This document shows positions 48,503 through 58,219 of a stretch of 64,000 nucleotides of DNA, one piece after another. The notes beneath the pieces are model-generated. The model was not told the origin of the DNA and ran no database searches. It saw nothing but the letters and a program-made list of their open reading frames with translations. This stretch comes from Pyrenophora tritici-repentis (lineage: Eukaryota; Ascomycota; Dothideomycetes; Pleosporales; Pleosporaceae): contig NC_089391.1 of NCBI RefSeq assembly GCF_003171515.1, forward strand, positions 2,728,001-2,792,000, written 5' to 3'. Numbering within the stretch: position 1 is the stretch's first letter; each line of letters begins with the position of its first letter. The position numbers were made by a program, and so were the translations under genes.

Positions 48503-49386
48503 ATGTACGGAGGAGGCGACACTGCGAGCGATGAGAAGGAAACCAATACTTCGCTACGTCGGTATGTACACTAACACATAAAGTCTCCAGCCCACGCTAA
48601 TCCGAGTAGCGTTTTGAAGACCATCGCCGATGAATATGATCACGACCTCACCATTATCGGTCTCCATGGGTGCGTTTGGAAGGTATCGAGCAAGGCTATC
48701 TAATTGTTCTCTCAGCGTGTAGCCGCAATCTTGGTAAGTGATGCATAGCCCAACAGGTTACGTTTCAAGGCCGCAGTTCAGGACTAATTATAGCACAGAG
48801 CCCGACGAAGAAGACGCTCAAGATGACCAGTCATCCCGTTTTCGCGGTTGATTGCTTAGTCGCACAACTGACGCACATCAGCGACTATCGCGTCAACCGT
48901 ATCCTCGAGAAGCAGGAGCTAAGCCATACTACGTCCGCTCCTTCGAAAAAATGCATCATTCCGAAAGACCCTACGGCTGTAGAAGTCCACGTTGAGGTCC
49001 TGAAAATAGGCATTGCGTGGGACATAGTTTACCTCAAACAACTGGCCGCCCAAGGACTGTACAACGCTCTTTCAAGCAAGGGTCTTACCTTTGCCGAGTT
49101 CGAGAGGCTGTGCATCCATACGAAGATCTTCACGGCAGTTACCTGTGGAGTACCTGCTATCTGCAGCGACGTACATGTCCGGCGTGCGTTATCAGAGCTA
49201 GGTACATATGCCGCCACACAGCACGACATCTGGATCACCAACCATCATCGAGAGTACTTTCATCTTTACACGAAGGCACCCTATCTTGTCTGGTACCACG
49301 ACGGCGCAATGAAGGAAATCCCAGGAAAACTGCAAGCCTGTCAGCTCAAAAACAAGAAGCCTCGATTTGACGACGAGGATACGTAA
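48503..49386 (+). pseudogene. BTB/POZ-like gene with one in-frame stop
   Basis: Segments resembling a fungal BTB/POZ protein. An exon ending at 48733 reads SSVLKTIADEYDHDLTIIGL then VWKVSSKAI, then an in-frame TAA at 48701-48703, then LFSQRVAAIL. A GTAAGT...CAG intron (48734-48798) is phase-consistent with the next exon, 48799-49386, which reads SPTKKTLKMTSHPVFAVDCL and continues open for 195 codons to EDT. DLTIIGL and the VDCLVAQLTHISDYRV segment fit the BTB strands and the later tetramer-like helix. A possible first exon starts at ATG 48503 (MYGGGDTASDEKETNTS), but its GTATGT donor does not join in frame. The last exon alone could still be translated from ATG 48823. The BTB assignment rests on pattern resemblance. 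Confidence 0.5.
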
Positions 49387-50640
49387 CACCCGGTCTACTC
49401 GCTGATGTCAATTGACGCGTAGCTAGCCAGAAGCTCATCAGCATCTATGCTTTTCACACGGTGAAGGCACCAAGCATGATATTGAGAGGCCATTGAGCAG
49501 AAGGGAAGGGGTATATAGAACCATGACCCAGACATGATATCCATGACATCCTCTAGTAGGAGTAATGAAGTACCTAAAACACAGCTCTGATATGAGATCT
49601 ATTATGTGTGGTGCATTCTCAGCTGTGCAATGTCGGTAAAACCTTCCACGTCTTGTTACTATCTGTGTATAGTATCCATGCACAGGTCTGGTACTCTTGC
49701 TTCCGCGTTTGATATGACTAACTCATAGGTTTAGTCACAACAGGATATATTTAATTGCTTGGTTCCTGAAATATTCCATCATGTCACCAAGCGCTCTGAT
49801 CACGATGTGTCTCTATTGTACTCTACTTACATAAACCTCGATAAGTTATGTCTCTACTCCCTTGTCTACGTCCGTTGTTTCAGGGACATATACAAACTAC
49901 AAGAATATCCGCCAGCTAATCAGTGCAGTTGCTACAGCACATTCTAGTATTAATTCCTCTAGGACCACTTGTGCCGTTGCTGTCCCACTTGTCACGTTCA
50001 CGATGTCCAAGTGCTAAGTGTCCACGTCGTTTCTGTACTTTGATAGCACAAACGTAAGTCATCTCTAGTCTTTTTTCAATTCTACAATGCCTAGAACTCA
50101 AATACCCACCTTGATGCCTTCTTCCTTCTCTTTTCTACTCCAACCATATCAGCATGACTATTAAACAATAACGTAAGAAGGTACGTTCATCAACCAACAG
50201 AAGAATAGCCACTACTACCTACTTACTCTCACTTCAAATGACCTAGAAAATAATAATCCACACACACAGTTTAACCCCACCACACCTACATCCACATCCC
50301 ACATTTTCCCACCGTCAAACACACCGGAAAGCCGACCACGACTTATCACTATCCTTAGCCAATCACTTCACCACCACACCACACTAACTCCAACCAACCT
50401 AGCGTTATGTTCCGCAACTACATCTACCTACCGTACATACACCGGTGCCCTAGCTGCTCCATCGAACAGGCGTTCGCCACCCACACCACATGAACCACGC
50501 ACAAAATCATCCATCCATGCAAGTTCGCAGCTATCCAAACCCCATGGCACCAGTCCAAACCAAAAAGAGCTCTAGACGTCTTCCCTAGCTCGCCGCGTTA
50601 CCTACCGGCTAGCAAGGACCCACCTAGCAAATTCAAAAGG
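49387..50640. other. Intergenic region, right part very poor in G
   Basis: No gene supported. From about 50180 to 50420 the + strand is rich in C and A and nearly lacks G, a strong strand asymmetry of the kind seen in some fungal promoters; it precedes the Argonaute fragment. Confidence 0.45.
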
Positions 50641-50730
50641 CCTGGTTAGTTGCATGTTTCTTACTCAAGGAACAGCACATCTGCCCCGAAGATTTACGAG
50701 TAGAGATCGCAAAAACTCTGAAGGATTACA

Positions 50731-51177
50731 TTGTTGGCAGTGCAAATAAGCAGGTCGTCGTCACGAGAACTTCCCTTCAGAACCTATGGCACTAATGGGC
50801 TACGAGAAGCACTAAGCAGAGTGAAGGAAACGGTCTGCGACAGGCGTATCAAGCTTGTGTTGCTGGTGCTTCCAGACCGATACAGAGTCACCTACCCAGC
50901 CTTCAAAGACATGGCCGATCGTGAGTTCGGCTTGCAGGCAATTTGCACGACGGAAGGGAAGCTTTTCTCTGGCCGTGGTCACTTCCGACAGCTCAGGAAG
51001 GCTGACCAGTATCTTGGAAACGTCATGATGAAAGCTAACATCAAGTGTAGAGGCATCAATCATACAGCTGGAGGTCCATTCGACGCCAACCCAATCCTAC
51101 AGAACAGCCATGACAGATCAGATCAAGGAAACGATTTTCTTTGCGTCTTTTTTCACTTTGTGGTTATCTTGCTCTAG
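50731..51177 (+). pseudogene. Argonaute-like fragment (start of PIWI domain only)
   Basis: The open frame contains, from about 50840 to 51080, text diagnostic of the MID/PIWI region of Argonaute proteins: IKLVLLVLPDRYRVTYPAFK, then ADREFGLQAICTTEGKL, then YLGNVMMKANIKCRGINH. In intact proteins this is followed by the first catalytic Asp in a DVTHP-like motif. Here the frame instead runs into PFDANPILQNSHDRSDQGND and stops at 51175, so the DEDH catalytic residues are absent. The frame has no ATG start before the homology, and no N-terminal, PAZ or MID domain was found upstream. It is therefore a short remnant of a gene-silencing (RNAi) Argonaute, probably from a duplicated copy. It lies tail-to-tail with the glycosyltransferase gene. 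Confidence 0.75.
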
Positions 51178-51206
51178 ATCATATGCCATCCTTCTTTTAG
51201 ATTATG

Positions 51207-52397
51207 CTATGCCAAGAACTTAGCCTTCATCGTTGGCTCATACACCGGGACATCCAACGGCTTAGGCGGGTGATCCTGCTTAAGATTCACCTCTGCCCAT
51301 CTCAGCCACCCTGCATACGTTCCATCCTCGCAGTCACTGCCTTCTCTTTTCCGCCAAAGCATGCCTAAGGAATCTGATCCGAACAGCTCCGCTAGGAAGC
51401 CATGGCCAAGCTTCAAGCACCAAGTGTTCGCGACCGTGTTTTCAACGATACTTCTTGCGAGTGCCTGATCTTTGGTCTCCTCCTCACCTGACTGTGGTAG
51501 CTTCTGCTGCAGCAGCTCCCATTGTCGCGGGCCACTCCAATCCGTCGCTAACTCATGAGAAAAAGCACTGGTAACCATGTTGTAGAGCCAGCAATGCTCG
51601 CGAACGTATTTTGGCCCGTCCCAGCTATCATCATCGTCTTTCCAGCGCTGCGCAGCTCCCATGCACTGAATCTGGATCGCGTAATCCGTCAGAGCTGCTT
51701 TGTTGACCATTTGTTCGGGAACGGGTATCAAAGGCACGTGATTGACGAGTGGATGTTGATGCGCTCCAGTCGTATCTGTCCTGCCTTCCCACACTTTGAG
51801 TAAAAGATGGTGAGAACGTCGAACAAGTGGGTTGTCAGCTCCACACATGAAGAAGAAGTTGGCGATAGAAATCCCTTCCGGTGGATCCCACATTGTGAAG
51901 CCAGCGAGGTCGTAGGGTGATGCGGGATTGGCGATGTGCTCGGTCCATAGCCAGTCCAGGTCGCCGAACTGTAACACTCCGACGTCAAGGTATATGCCGC
52001 CGTACTTGAGTAGCAGTGGGAAGCGAATCAGGTCAGAAGTATGCTGGGCAGCGTATGTACCTTTGACCGTGCCGTTGGTAAAGGCTTCTGGGACCACGGA
52101 TGGCGAAGAAGTGTCGATGAAGTTGGAAACATTGAGAGGAGATCCTGGTACGGTGTCCAGGACATAGATTGTCCAACCAAGAGGGGAGAAGCGGCGATGC
52201 CAATTAACCACGTTGCGTATCGAACATGGTGGCAATGCACCTAGTCCCGCGTGCCAGAATGCAAAGATGGACTTGGATCCCGGTGTAGGCGGTTGCGGGG
52301 TTGGCAGGTGCAACAGCTGAGACTCTGATGCCGGTGATGTTGACAACGTCGTTCCTGGAATGCTGGGGTAGTCGATGGTATGGGTTGCTTTCAGCAC
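51207..52397 (-). CDS. Capsular-polysaccharide-synthesis-type glycosyltransferase
   Basis: Intronless 396-residue protein of the Caps_synth/GT32-like group found in many fungi. The fold signature is SIFAFWHAGLG near residue 43, NWHRRFSPLGWTIYVLD at about 65-81, and SDLIRFPLLLKYGGIYLDVG at about 121-140. The usual DxD metal motif of related GT32 enzymes reads DVG here, so the second Asp is missing; fungal members of this group may commonly have this form. No signal peptide or membrane anchor is obvious at the N-terminus (MLKATHTIDYPSIPGTT), and the protein may be cytosolic or 5'-incomplete. Reaction and acceptor are unknown; sugar transfer to a glycan or small molecule is inferred from the family. 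It lies in the accessory block next to the Argonaute fragment. Confidence 0.82.
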   Translation of the reverse strand: MLKATHTIDYPSIPGTTLSTSPASESQLLHLPTPQPPTPGSKSIFAFWHAGLGALPPCSIRNVVNWHRRFSPLGWTIYVLDTVPGSPLNVSNFIDTSSPSVVPEAFTNGTVKGTYAAQHTSDLIRFPLLLKYGGIYLDVGVLQFGDLDWLWTEHIANPASPYDLAGFTMWDPPEGISIANFFFMCGADNPLVRRSHHLLLKVWEGRTDTTGAHQHPLVNHVPLIPVPEQMVNKAALTDYAIQIQCMGAAQRWKDDDDSWDGPKYVREHCWLYNMVTSAFSHELATDWSGPRQWELLQQKLPQSGEEETKDQALARSIVENTVANTWCLKLGHGFLAELFGSDSLGMLWRKREGSDCEDGTYAGWLRWAEVNLKQDHPPKPLDVPVYEPTMKAKFLA

Positions 52398-52913
52398 TCA
52401 GGCCCATACAGAAATGGAGTTGAGGTTACACAAGCGCCAGATGTTAAAAAGGCAAGCAGACGGAGCAGGAAACTATTCATACTTCACTCCTGGGCGGGGG
52501 CATGTCAGCTTACTGTAAGTCCACGTATGAACATTACGTAATGAGTGGCATGTATACGAAACCTTTTCTGCGCCATCATACCGGTGTGCATCTGTCAAAC
52601 TTAAGATACTATGCTTAACCATGATGGTGTAGCCGCAAATCTGATCGATCGACACAATCTGGTTCAAAAGCTACACTGGTTCAGGAATCAGTAAAATGCA
52701 CGGATTAAATCCTGATATGTGATTGTTTCACCCCTGAGAATGGGCCATGAATTCAACTTGCGAGTTGCGTTTGTTTGTAGCTCTGCCACCAGTCATACCC
52801 ACTCCAAACACGCTGCGAAAGGTCAACCTTGCCGACCTCGCCTACTCACCTTCAGGTAACTGAATAATATTTATTTCGACCTAATTCTGCCGAGAATAGC
52901 GCCTATCTGCAGC
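52398..52913. other. Intergenic region
   Basis: About 0.5 kb upstream of the glycosyltransferase with no supported gene; it should hold that gene's promoter. Confidence 0.45.
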
Positions 52914-53580
52914 ATGCACCACCACCGGAACATACCTTTGAGGCGCACACCGCCACCTGACGGCCTTCGTGCTCCAACGGATGCGCCTCCGGCTCTGTCT
53001 CGACAGCCAGCCCAGTTGCCAGGTGAGCCCGAGTTTCTGATCATCGGCTTGTTCGCTCTTTGACTCACACAGCGGATGATTGACGGTCTGGCGAATTACC
53101 CCGAGCGCAACGCTGATAGAGCCTGGCTTACTGAATTCCTTGCACTCTACCCGCGCGATTACGCTTTGGCCAAAGTGTCGGGGTTACGAAAGGACGATTA
53201 CATCGCTTCCTATCAGGATATAGTGTCGCGGACGAAGAGACAACTACGTTACCCTATGCGCTTCATGTAGATGAACCCCGATTGCTCACAGCAGCAGGGG
53301 CATGCGAGGCGCGAAACAGCCTCTAGGGAGATGACTGATCGTAAGTTTTGACGTGATGCGTTTGCGTGATGAGATTAATAATGTTGTAGTCGAGCGACTC
53401 GACATTATCGACTTCTGCGATGCAGTAGACGAATGGGGATCGACGATTCCTATCCCGGCACGTGAAGCTGAGAGAATGATGGAATTGGCAAATGAGAGGC
53501 GGATCGCTGATTTGAATGATCTCGAACCGGCGCGCGGTGATAGACGCGAATATGGAGTACGTTGGAGAGGGAAGACATAG
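52914..53580 (+). pseudogene. Decayed or misjoined small gene of unknown function
   Basis: Three exon-like blocks in order. Block A, from ATG 52914, encodes a Pro/Arg-rich segment (MHHHRNIPLRRTPPPDG) ending at a GTGAGC donor near 53022. Block B, after a CAG acceptor at 53072, reads RMIDGLANYPERNADRAWLT, then KRQLRYPMRFM, a TAG at 53268-53270, and continues in the same frame as MNPDCSQQQGHARRE to a GTAAGT donor at 53341. Block C, 53390-53580, joins in frame to give TDLERLDIIDFCDAVDEWG and ends GVRWRGKT. Blocks A and B do not join in phase. Alternatively 53271-53340 plus 53390-53580 form an intact 86-residue gene with its own ATG. No family recognised. Confidence 0.45.
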
Positions 53581-53807
53581 ACAGGTACTGACTGTAGGCA
53601 GAAGCGACGCGCCTGAGATCGTGTAGGACGAAATTGTATAGCACGGAATGAGTACTACCCGTACACTGACATTCACCTTCACTGCCATCACTCAGCGGTG
53701 AGATTGCAACACTTTGAGACTAGATAAGTTGTGTAACCCCCAGCTCCATCCTACTGCCACTTGCGTACTCTCTCAATCCAATCGCGGCGGAAAATTCGAG
53801 ACTCGCC

Positions 53808-54031
53808 ATGGGCAGCAGCCAGGTACCCGCTGAGTCCTCGTGAGTAAATGCATGTCTGTGAGCCGCAAACTTCACTAATGAATACAGCAGCCTCTTCAAC
53901 AAAAAAAAGTCTTCTCGGACGTCACCATCCGCCAGACTAATAATGCGGTCACAAAGAAGTACTATGCCCACAAAGTAATCTTGTGCAGTGGCTCGCAATG
54001 GTTCACCAGAGCTCTGACTGGCAATTTCAAG
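53808..54031 (+). pseudogene. Truncated BTB/POZ-domain gene (N-terminal part only)
   Basis: ATG 53808 encodes MGSSQ, followed by a possible intron (GTACCC...CAG, to 53887) and an exon 53888-54031. That exon reads KVFSDVTIRQTNNAVTKKYY then AHKVILCSGSQWFTRALTGNFK, a clear N-terminal half of a BTB/POZ domain. It ends at an apparent GTATGG donor at 54032. No acceptor with the remaining BTB strands, or the VDR..YMYTGSY-like segment seen in the neighbouring paralogs, was found in the following 800 bp. The gene appears cut off near an exon boundary. An eight-A run at 53901-53908 lies in the exon; the frame used here passes through it without a shift. Confidence 0.65.
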
Positions 54032-54897
54032 GTATGGCCCGAGACAGAGATTTCTTGATCACTACTAGAACTCAGAGTGGGAAGCGACATCAGACGTCTG
54101 TGGTCTGGGTCTAGGTCCGGCTTGTCCGGCACTTTGGACAAACAGGAGGCTCAAGGAAAATCAGGGCCTAGAACGGCGGGAGCGGGTTAAAAGGACTAGG
54201 ATGCGTTAGTGGAGAGTGTCGGAGTTCGCTGGCTAAGTGCTACTGCCGCTGCTACGCTATGCTACGGAGTAGGTTGCGGTATGTTTCATATGTGCCGTTG
54301 GGTGTGCGTGTGTGGGTTGGCGTGGAAACATGGTGGTGGTGGTAGGAAATGTGATGGGGTGTGGCGTTGGCTTGTTGTGAAACGGGTCTTGTGTTTTATG
54401 TTATTTGGGCCTAAATCTAGGCCTCGACGTGGGCGGTGAAGGTGATTTTTGTGCGTAAGTTGTGCTGGAGAAGTGCATTGGAGAACGTATAGATGTTGGA
54501 ATATAGGTGGGTTGACGGTAAGAATGCGACAGTTGGTACTGCGTCTTGCGAGATTTGCTGGTGTAGTTTTGTTGAGAACTACGGACGAATAATCTCTTAG
54601 AATGCAAGATGATGACACTCGTCTTACATTCACGCACAAGTGCAAACAGATTTCAATAATTTGACTTGATCATTATTACCGCGAACCCTTAGAATGTAGG
54701 CATTCGCACTTCCATCTCATGGTTGCGATTCCACTAAGGAAAAAGCATCAAAGCAGACACTACATGAGGATATCCAAACACATTATTCAACTGTACTGTT
54801 GACCATGCAACGTCATACATCTTTACGACTTTGATATCGTCGTCATTTCCTTGTTTCCATCATCTCGACTTTAAATCAACGCGATTGCGGGGGTATC
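54032..54897. other. Intergenic region with GT-rich stretch
   Basis: About 0.9 kb where the rest of the BTB gene would be expected but is not found. The segment 54290-54400 is rich in G and T on the + strand. No other gene supported. Confidence 0.5.
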
Positions 54898-55150
54898 TTA
54901 GACGGCGACGCCCTTGGCGGCTTGCCTCTGTGATATTTGTTAGAAAAGCGAACTGGAGATATGTGGTACTGGCATGATGACGTACCCTCTTGTTGATGAA
55001 CATGGCAATAACCAAGATGGCGACAAGGAAAACAATAACGAAGACGACAATAACACCGGGCTCACGCTGAGCCCAGTTCTTGTTGCGCTTGGCGAGGTGG
55101 AGGAGAGCGTGCTCGGCGCGAGCGGCGAGGGGCATGCTGATGGCGGCCAT
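54898..55150 (-). CDS. Small single-pass membrane protein (64 residues)
   Basis: Exons 55150-54986 and 54927-54898 with a GTACGT...CAG intron of 58 nt; spliced end is FINKR|RQAAKGVAV. One strongly hydrophobic segment spans about residues 33-52 (GVIVVFVIVFLVAILVIAMF). It follows a basic/amphipathic N-terminus (MPLAARAEHALLHLAKRNKN) and precedes a short basic tail. This suggests a tail- or signal-anchored protein of an internal membrane. A different acceptor 2 nt downstream (after CAGAG) is out of the favoured phase. Small proteins of this layout are common in filamentous fungi; no function is known to me. Clean frame use and splice sites support it as real. Confidence 0.65.
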
Positions 55151-56849
55151 TGTGTATGTTGGAGTGTACTGATGGAAAATGTTAGAAAAGGGGGTTGAAG
55201 AAATTGGTGAAAGGCTTCCGGAGCTCAAGGGGCGCGACAAAGAGGGCGATGGATATGTTTTGTTCCTTCCAAAAAGGGTGGAAAAGCCAAGCTCTGGCGC
55301 AAGACTAACGTCAACAGCGCAGATGCCATGACGCGGCGCAAAGGAAGCCCAAGCTCCAGAAAAGGCGAGGCGAAGCTTACATTGAACGAAGTGAATCGGT
55401 CTTTTGAAAGTTGGCAAGTTGGAGGAAGCTTAGGTAGCTGTTCGAAGGAAACGGAAGCTGGTCAGCGGCGATCGGAGATGACACCCACGGGACAATCGCG
55501 ACGGTACAGAGGGACTCGGCGATGGGATTGAAGGGCGCAGGTCGACAACGATGCAGCATCAAAGAGTAGAGGTCAAGGCAAGCTCTTAAGCAAGACGCTC
55601 AATAGTCCGCTTTTGAACGCGCCCGGTTGGCCGAAAATTTCTGCACCGATTGAGGCATTTTGTTTGGCCTCGGGTCCTAGCGGGCAGTCCGGAGGCTCCA
55701 AGCTTGCAAGGGTTGTGGACGCGGCCGGGGATGTGGATGATAAGTGTGGAAATAGTGGACTTACTTGTGAGGCGCGGGAGCTCTTTGGTCTGGAATGTGT
55801 TGAGTGAGATTCGACGATGGGATGAGGAATTCGGGGAGGGAGCAACGTTAATTAAGAGTTGAAGAAGGCTGGGAATAGGGCCGGGGTCGAGCAACCGTGG
55901 GACCAAAGCTAGACGAGCTACTGAGGCCAGCCAATGGCGCGACATGCCATCATCTTGTCGTGGTTGAGCCGGTGATCGGCAGCCTCATCTTCGGCACACA
56001 CGATGCAGAGCTTCCAAGGTTTGATTGATGTTGGTAGGAAGTACGTCACGGGACATATCACGAGACTAACATATGCACACATATGAATCTTTGTTCATAG
56101 CAGCTCTCGTTGCGCTCACTGGAAGCTTGGAAGCTCGTAAGCTCTCTCACTCTCGCACTCGCGCGCCTCCACACGCGTTGCATCCACATCTCATAGCTGC
56201 AAGCCGCCGCCGACGCTACTCTGCCGGCTCCACTTTGTTATGAAGCCCCTGCGACTTATTAACCGTCCTCGTACAGCAACTGCAAGCCTTATGTCATCGG
56301 CCAGTGCTTATCTCCTCTGGATGCCGCGACGGCCGCCAACCCACCCTCCGACCGCGCGACTCGGCGGTCAAGACGAGGCACTTGTGGCCTGGATGGTGAC
56401 AAGCCGGCTAGCGCACCGGAAACAAAACAACTCAGCTTAGAAATGCCTCATTTCCTGACGCTCCCTTGGCTGTCAACAAGACGATGCGCTACGCCGAGAG
56501 GGCCCAAGTGCAAACGGAGCTGCGTGGAGTGGGTTTAGTTCTGCCCGGGATCCTCGACCAAGCTTCTGCTGTGCCTGTGCCTATGCCCCCGCGTTCTTGG
56601 CACATGACTGCGTACATCCAAAGCACCATGTCACACCTCATGTTTCGAAACGGCCACAAGCTTCATTCTCTCACGCTTCCAATGTCTCCAACCTTGATAC
56701 CGTCGGTCACTGCGCCTCCAACTATATCACCACACAGACATTAGCCTTCGAATCAACCGTGTCGGTGTAGCGTCGCTCATGACTCGGAGATAGCAATGTG
56801 ACCAAAGCCGTGAACCGCTTATTCATCCCATCAACACACCGACATACGC
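55151..56849. other. Intergenic region (1.7 kb)
   Basis: No supported gene. Overlapping antisense and sense frames at 55573-55945 have no domain or splice signals. It should hold the promoter and leader of the small membrane protein and the 3' UTR of the Atg5 gene. Confidence 0.45.
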
Positions 56850-57915
56850 TTATCCCATCATGACCACAGCAATGTGCAGCCAGCCATCAAGATAGGCCGT
56901 CGCCCGAACCAACTCCTCCACACTCGCGCTCAACGGTAAAACAGCACCATGCAGAACCGCCTGTGCGAGAAGTGGACTTCGCCTGCTCGGGAATAATGTC
57001 GGTAGTATCTGGTTCAACGCTGTCCCCACGGTCTGCGGTTGCCCTGGGTTACTGTCAGCTTCCTTCACCGCCAACACAGCATACATACTCACTTGAAGAT
57101 AAATTCGGCGTCACCAGTCGTTGCACAATTCTTAAGCTTCCCGGCGCAGTCTCCTCCTGTACACCGTCCGACGCCGCGTGCGGAAGATACAGTCTGACGG
57201 GCAGATGTCTCAGGTTGACGCCTTGCGGGTTCAGTAGCTTCTGGTTGATGGGATTGTATAGTGCAAAGTCATGATTTCTGACCCCGTCCCAAAGCTGTGT
57301 GCTATCCTCTTTGCTCAAAAACATGACTGTCTTTCCTGTACCCGTCCGTAGGTAGTCGGCCTCTTTGACACTGTGAATGAACATGTCCTGCAGATGCTTG
57401 TCTTCATTGTCAAGCTGCACAAGCTGATCCATGGGGTAGTCAGAGAAGTGAATCGTTAGTCGCCATGGTAGACGCCGGCGCTCTTCCTCTGTGGTTTCGA
57501 GTTTCTGGCTTTGTGCTGTCGCATCTGCATCCGTGTCTATATCTGGTGGATACGCAGGTTCGGCGCCAGAATAAAGGTCGTAAAGAAGGCCCAGCGGATA
57601 GTGCCATTTCAGTGGCACTCCTTCGTACGAGAGCCATGCATCTTTCGGCGTTACATCTGGATAAATCAGACTTCTCGCAAAGAAGCCATGCAGTTTTTTC
57701 ACCAGCAGTCCCAGGTATGAAATCCGAGGGAATTGTACCTACATGATTCCTGTCAGTATGCGAGGTAGCCAACATGATAACAGGCTCCAACATACCAAGT
57801 AAGGATCCGACTCATCATACGTCCTACAATCTCCCTTGTGCAACCGTATCTCAAGTGGAATACTCCCATTCCACGTGCTCTGCCGCAATCTAGTCGCGAC
57901 GTCTTTGGAACCCAT
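56850..57915 (-). CDS. ATG5: Autophagy protein 5 (Atg5)
   Basis: Predicted 319 residues from exons 57915-57796, 57738-57093 and 57043-56850; introns of 57 and 49 nt are phase-consistent and join DPYL|VQFPRISYLG and LSS|RQPQTVGTAL. Atg5 is conjugated to Atg12 and, with Atg16, promotes Atg8 lipidation during autophagosome formation. The N-terminal motif WNGSIPLEIRL opens the first ubiquitin-like fold. Lys165 in MFIHSVKEADYLRTG matches the Lys that accepts Atg12. The C-terminal ubiquitin-like fold ends with ATAYLDGWLHIAVVMMG, as in other fungi. An acidic, Thr-rich insert (about 104-124) lies between the first fold and the helical region. Length is in the normal fungal range. Confidence 0.95.
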
Positions 57916-58219
57916 ATGGCAGGGCAGTGCAGGCAAAAGAGGAAATCTAAAACGCACGTCGGCGGCCAGCCACGCGTGCTTGTAGCCTAGAGGCGCAGCT
58001 CAGCGATGGTGGGGTAAGGTAATCAAAAAGTGGGGCAGGCCAGGAACATGGGGAGAGCTTGGCAAACACCGAACCCTTGGTCTGCTCGTGGCGTCTCTTG
58101 GACAACGCGCGTAGAAGTTGGACCACTATGTAGTTTTCTCCTGTGCTGTACGTACCATCCCAGTCATGATTCCTTTCCTTTGACGACGACGACGACGTGC
58201 GGCGAGACGATTGACTTAG
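57916..58219. other. Short divergent promoter region (Atg5 / hypothetical gene)
   Basis: About 0.3 kb between divergent start codons, likely containing both promoters. A short GAC trinucleotide run lies at about 58182-58196. Confidence 0.5.
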
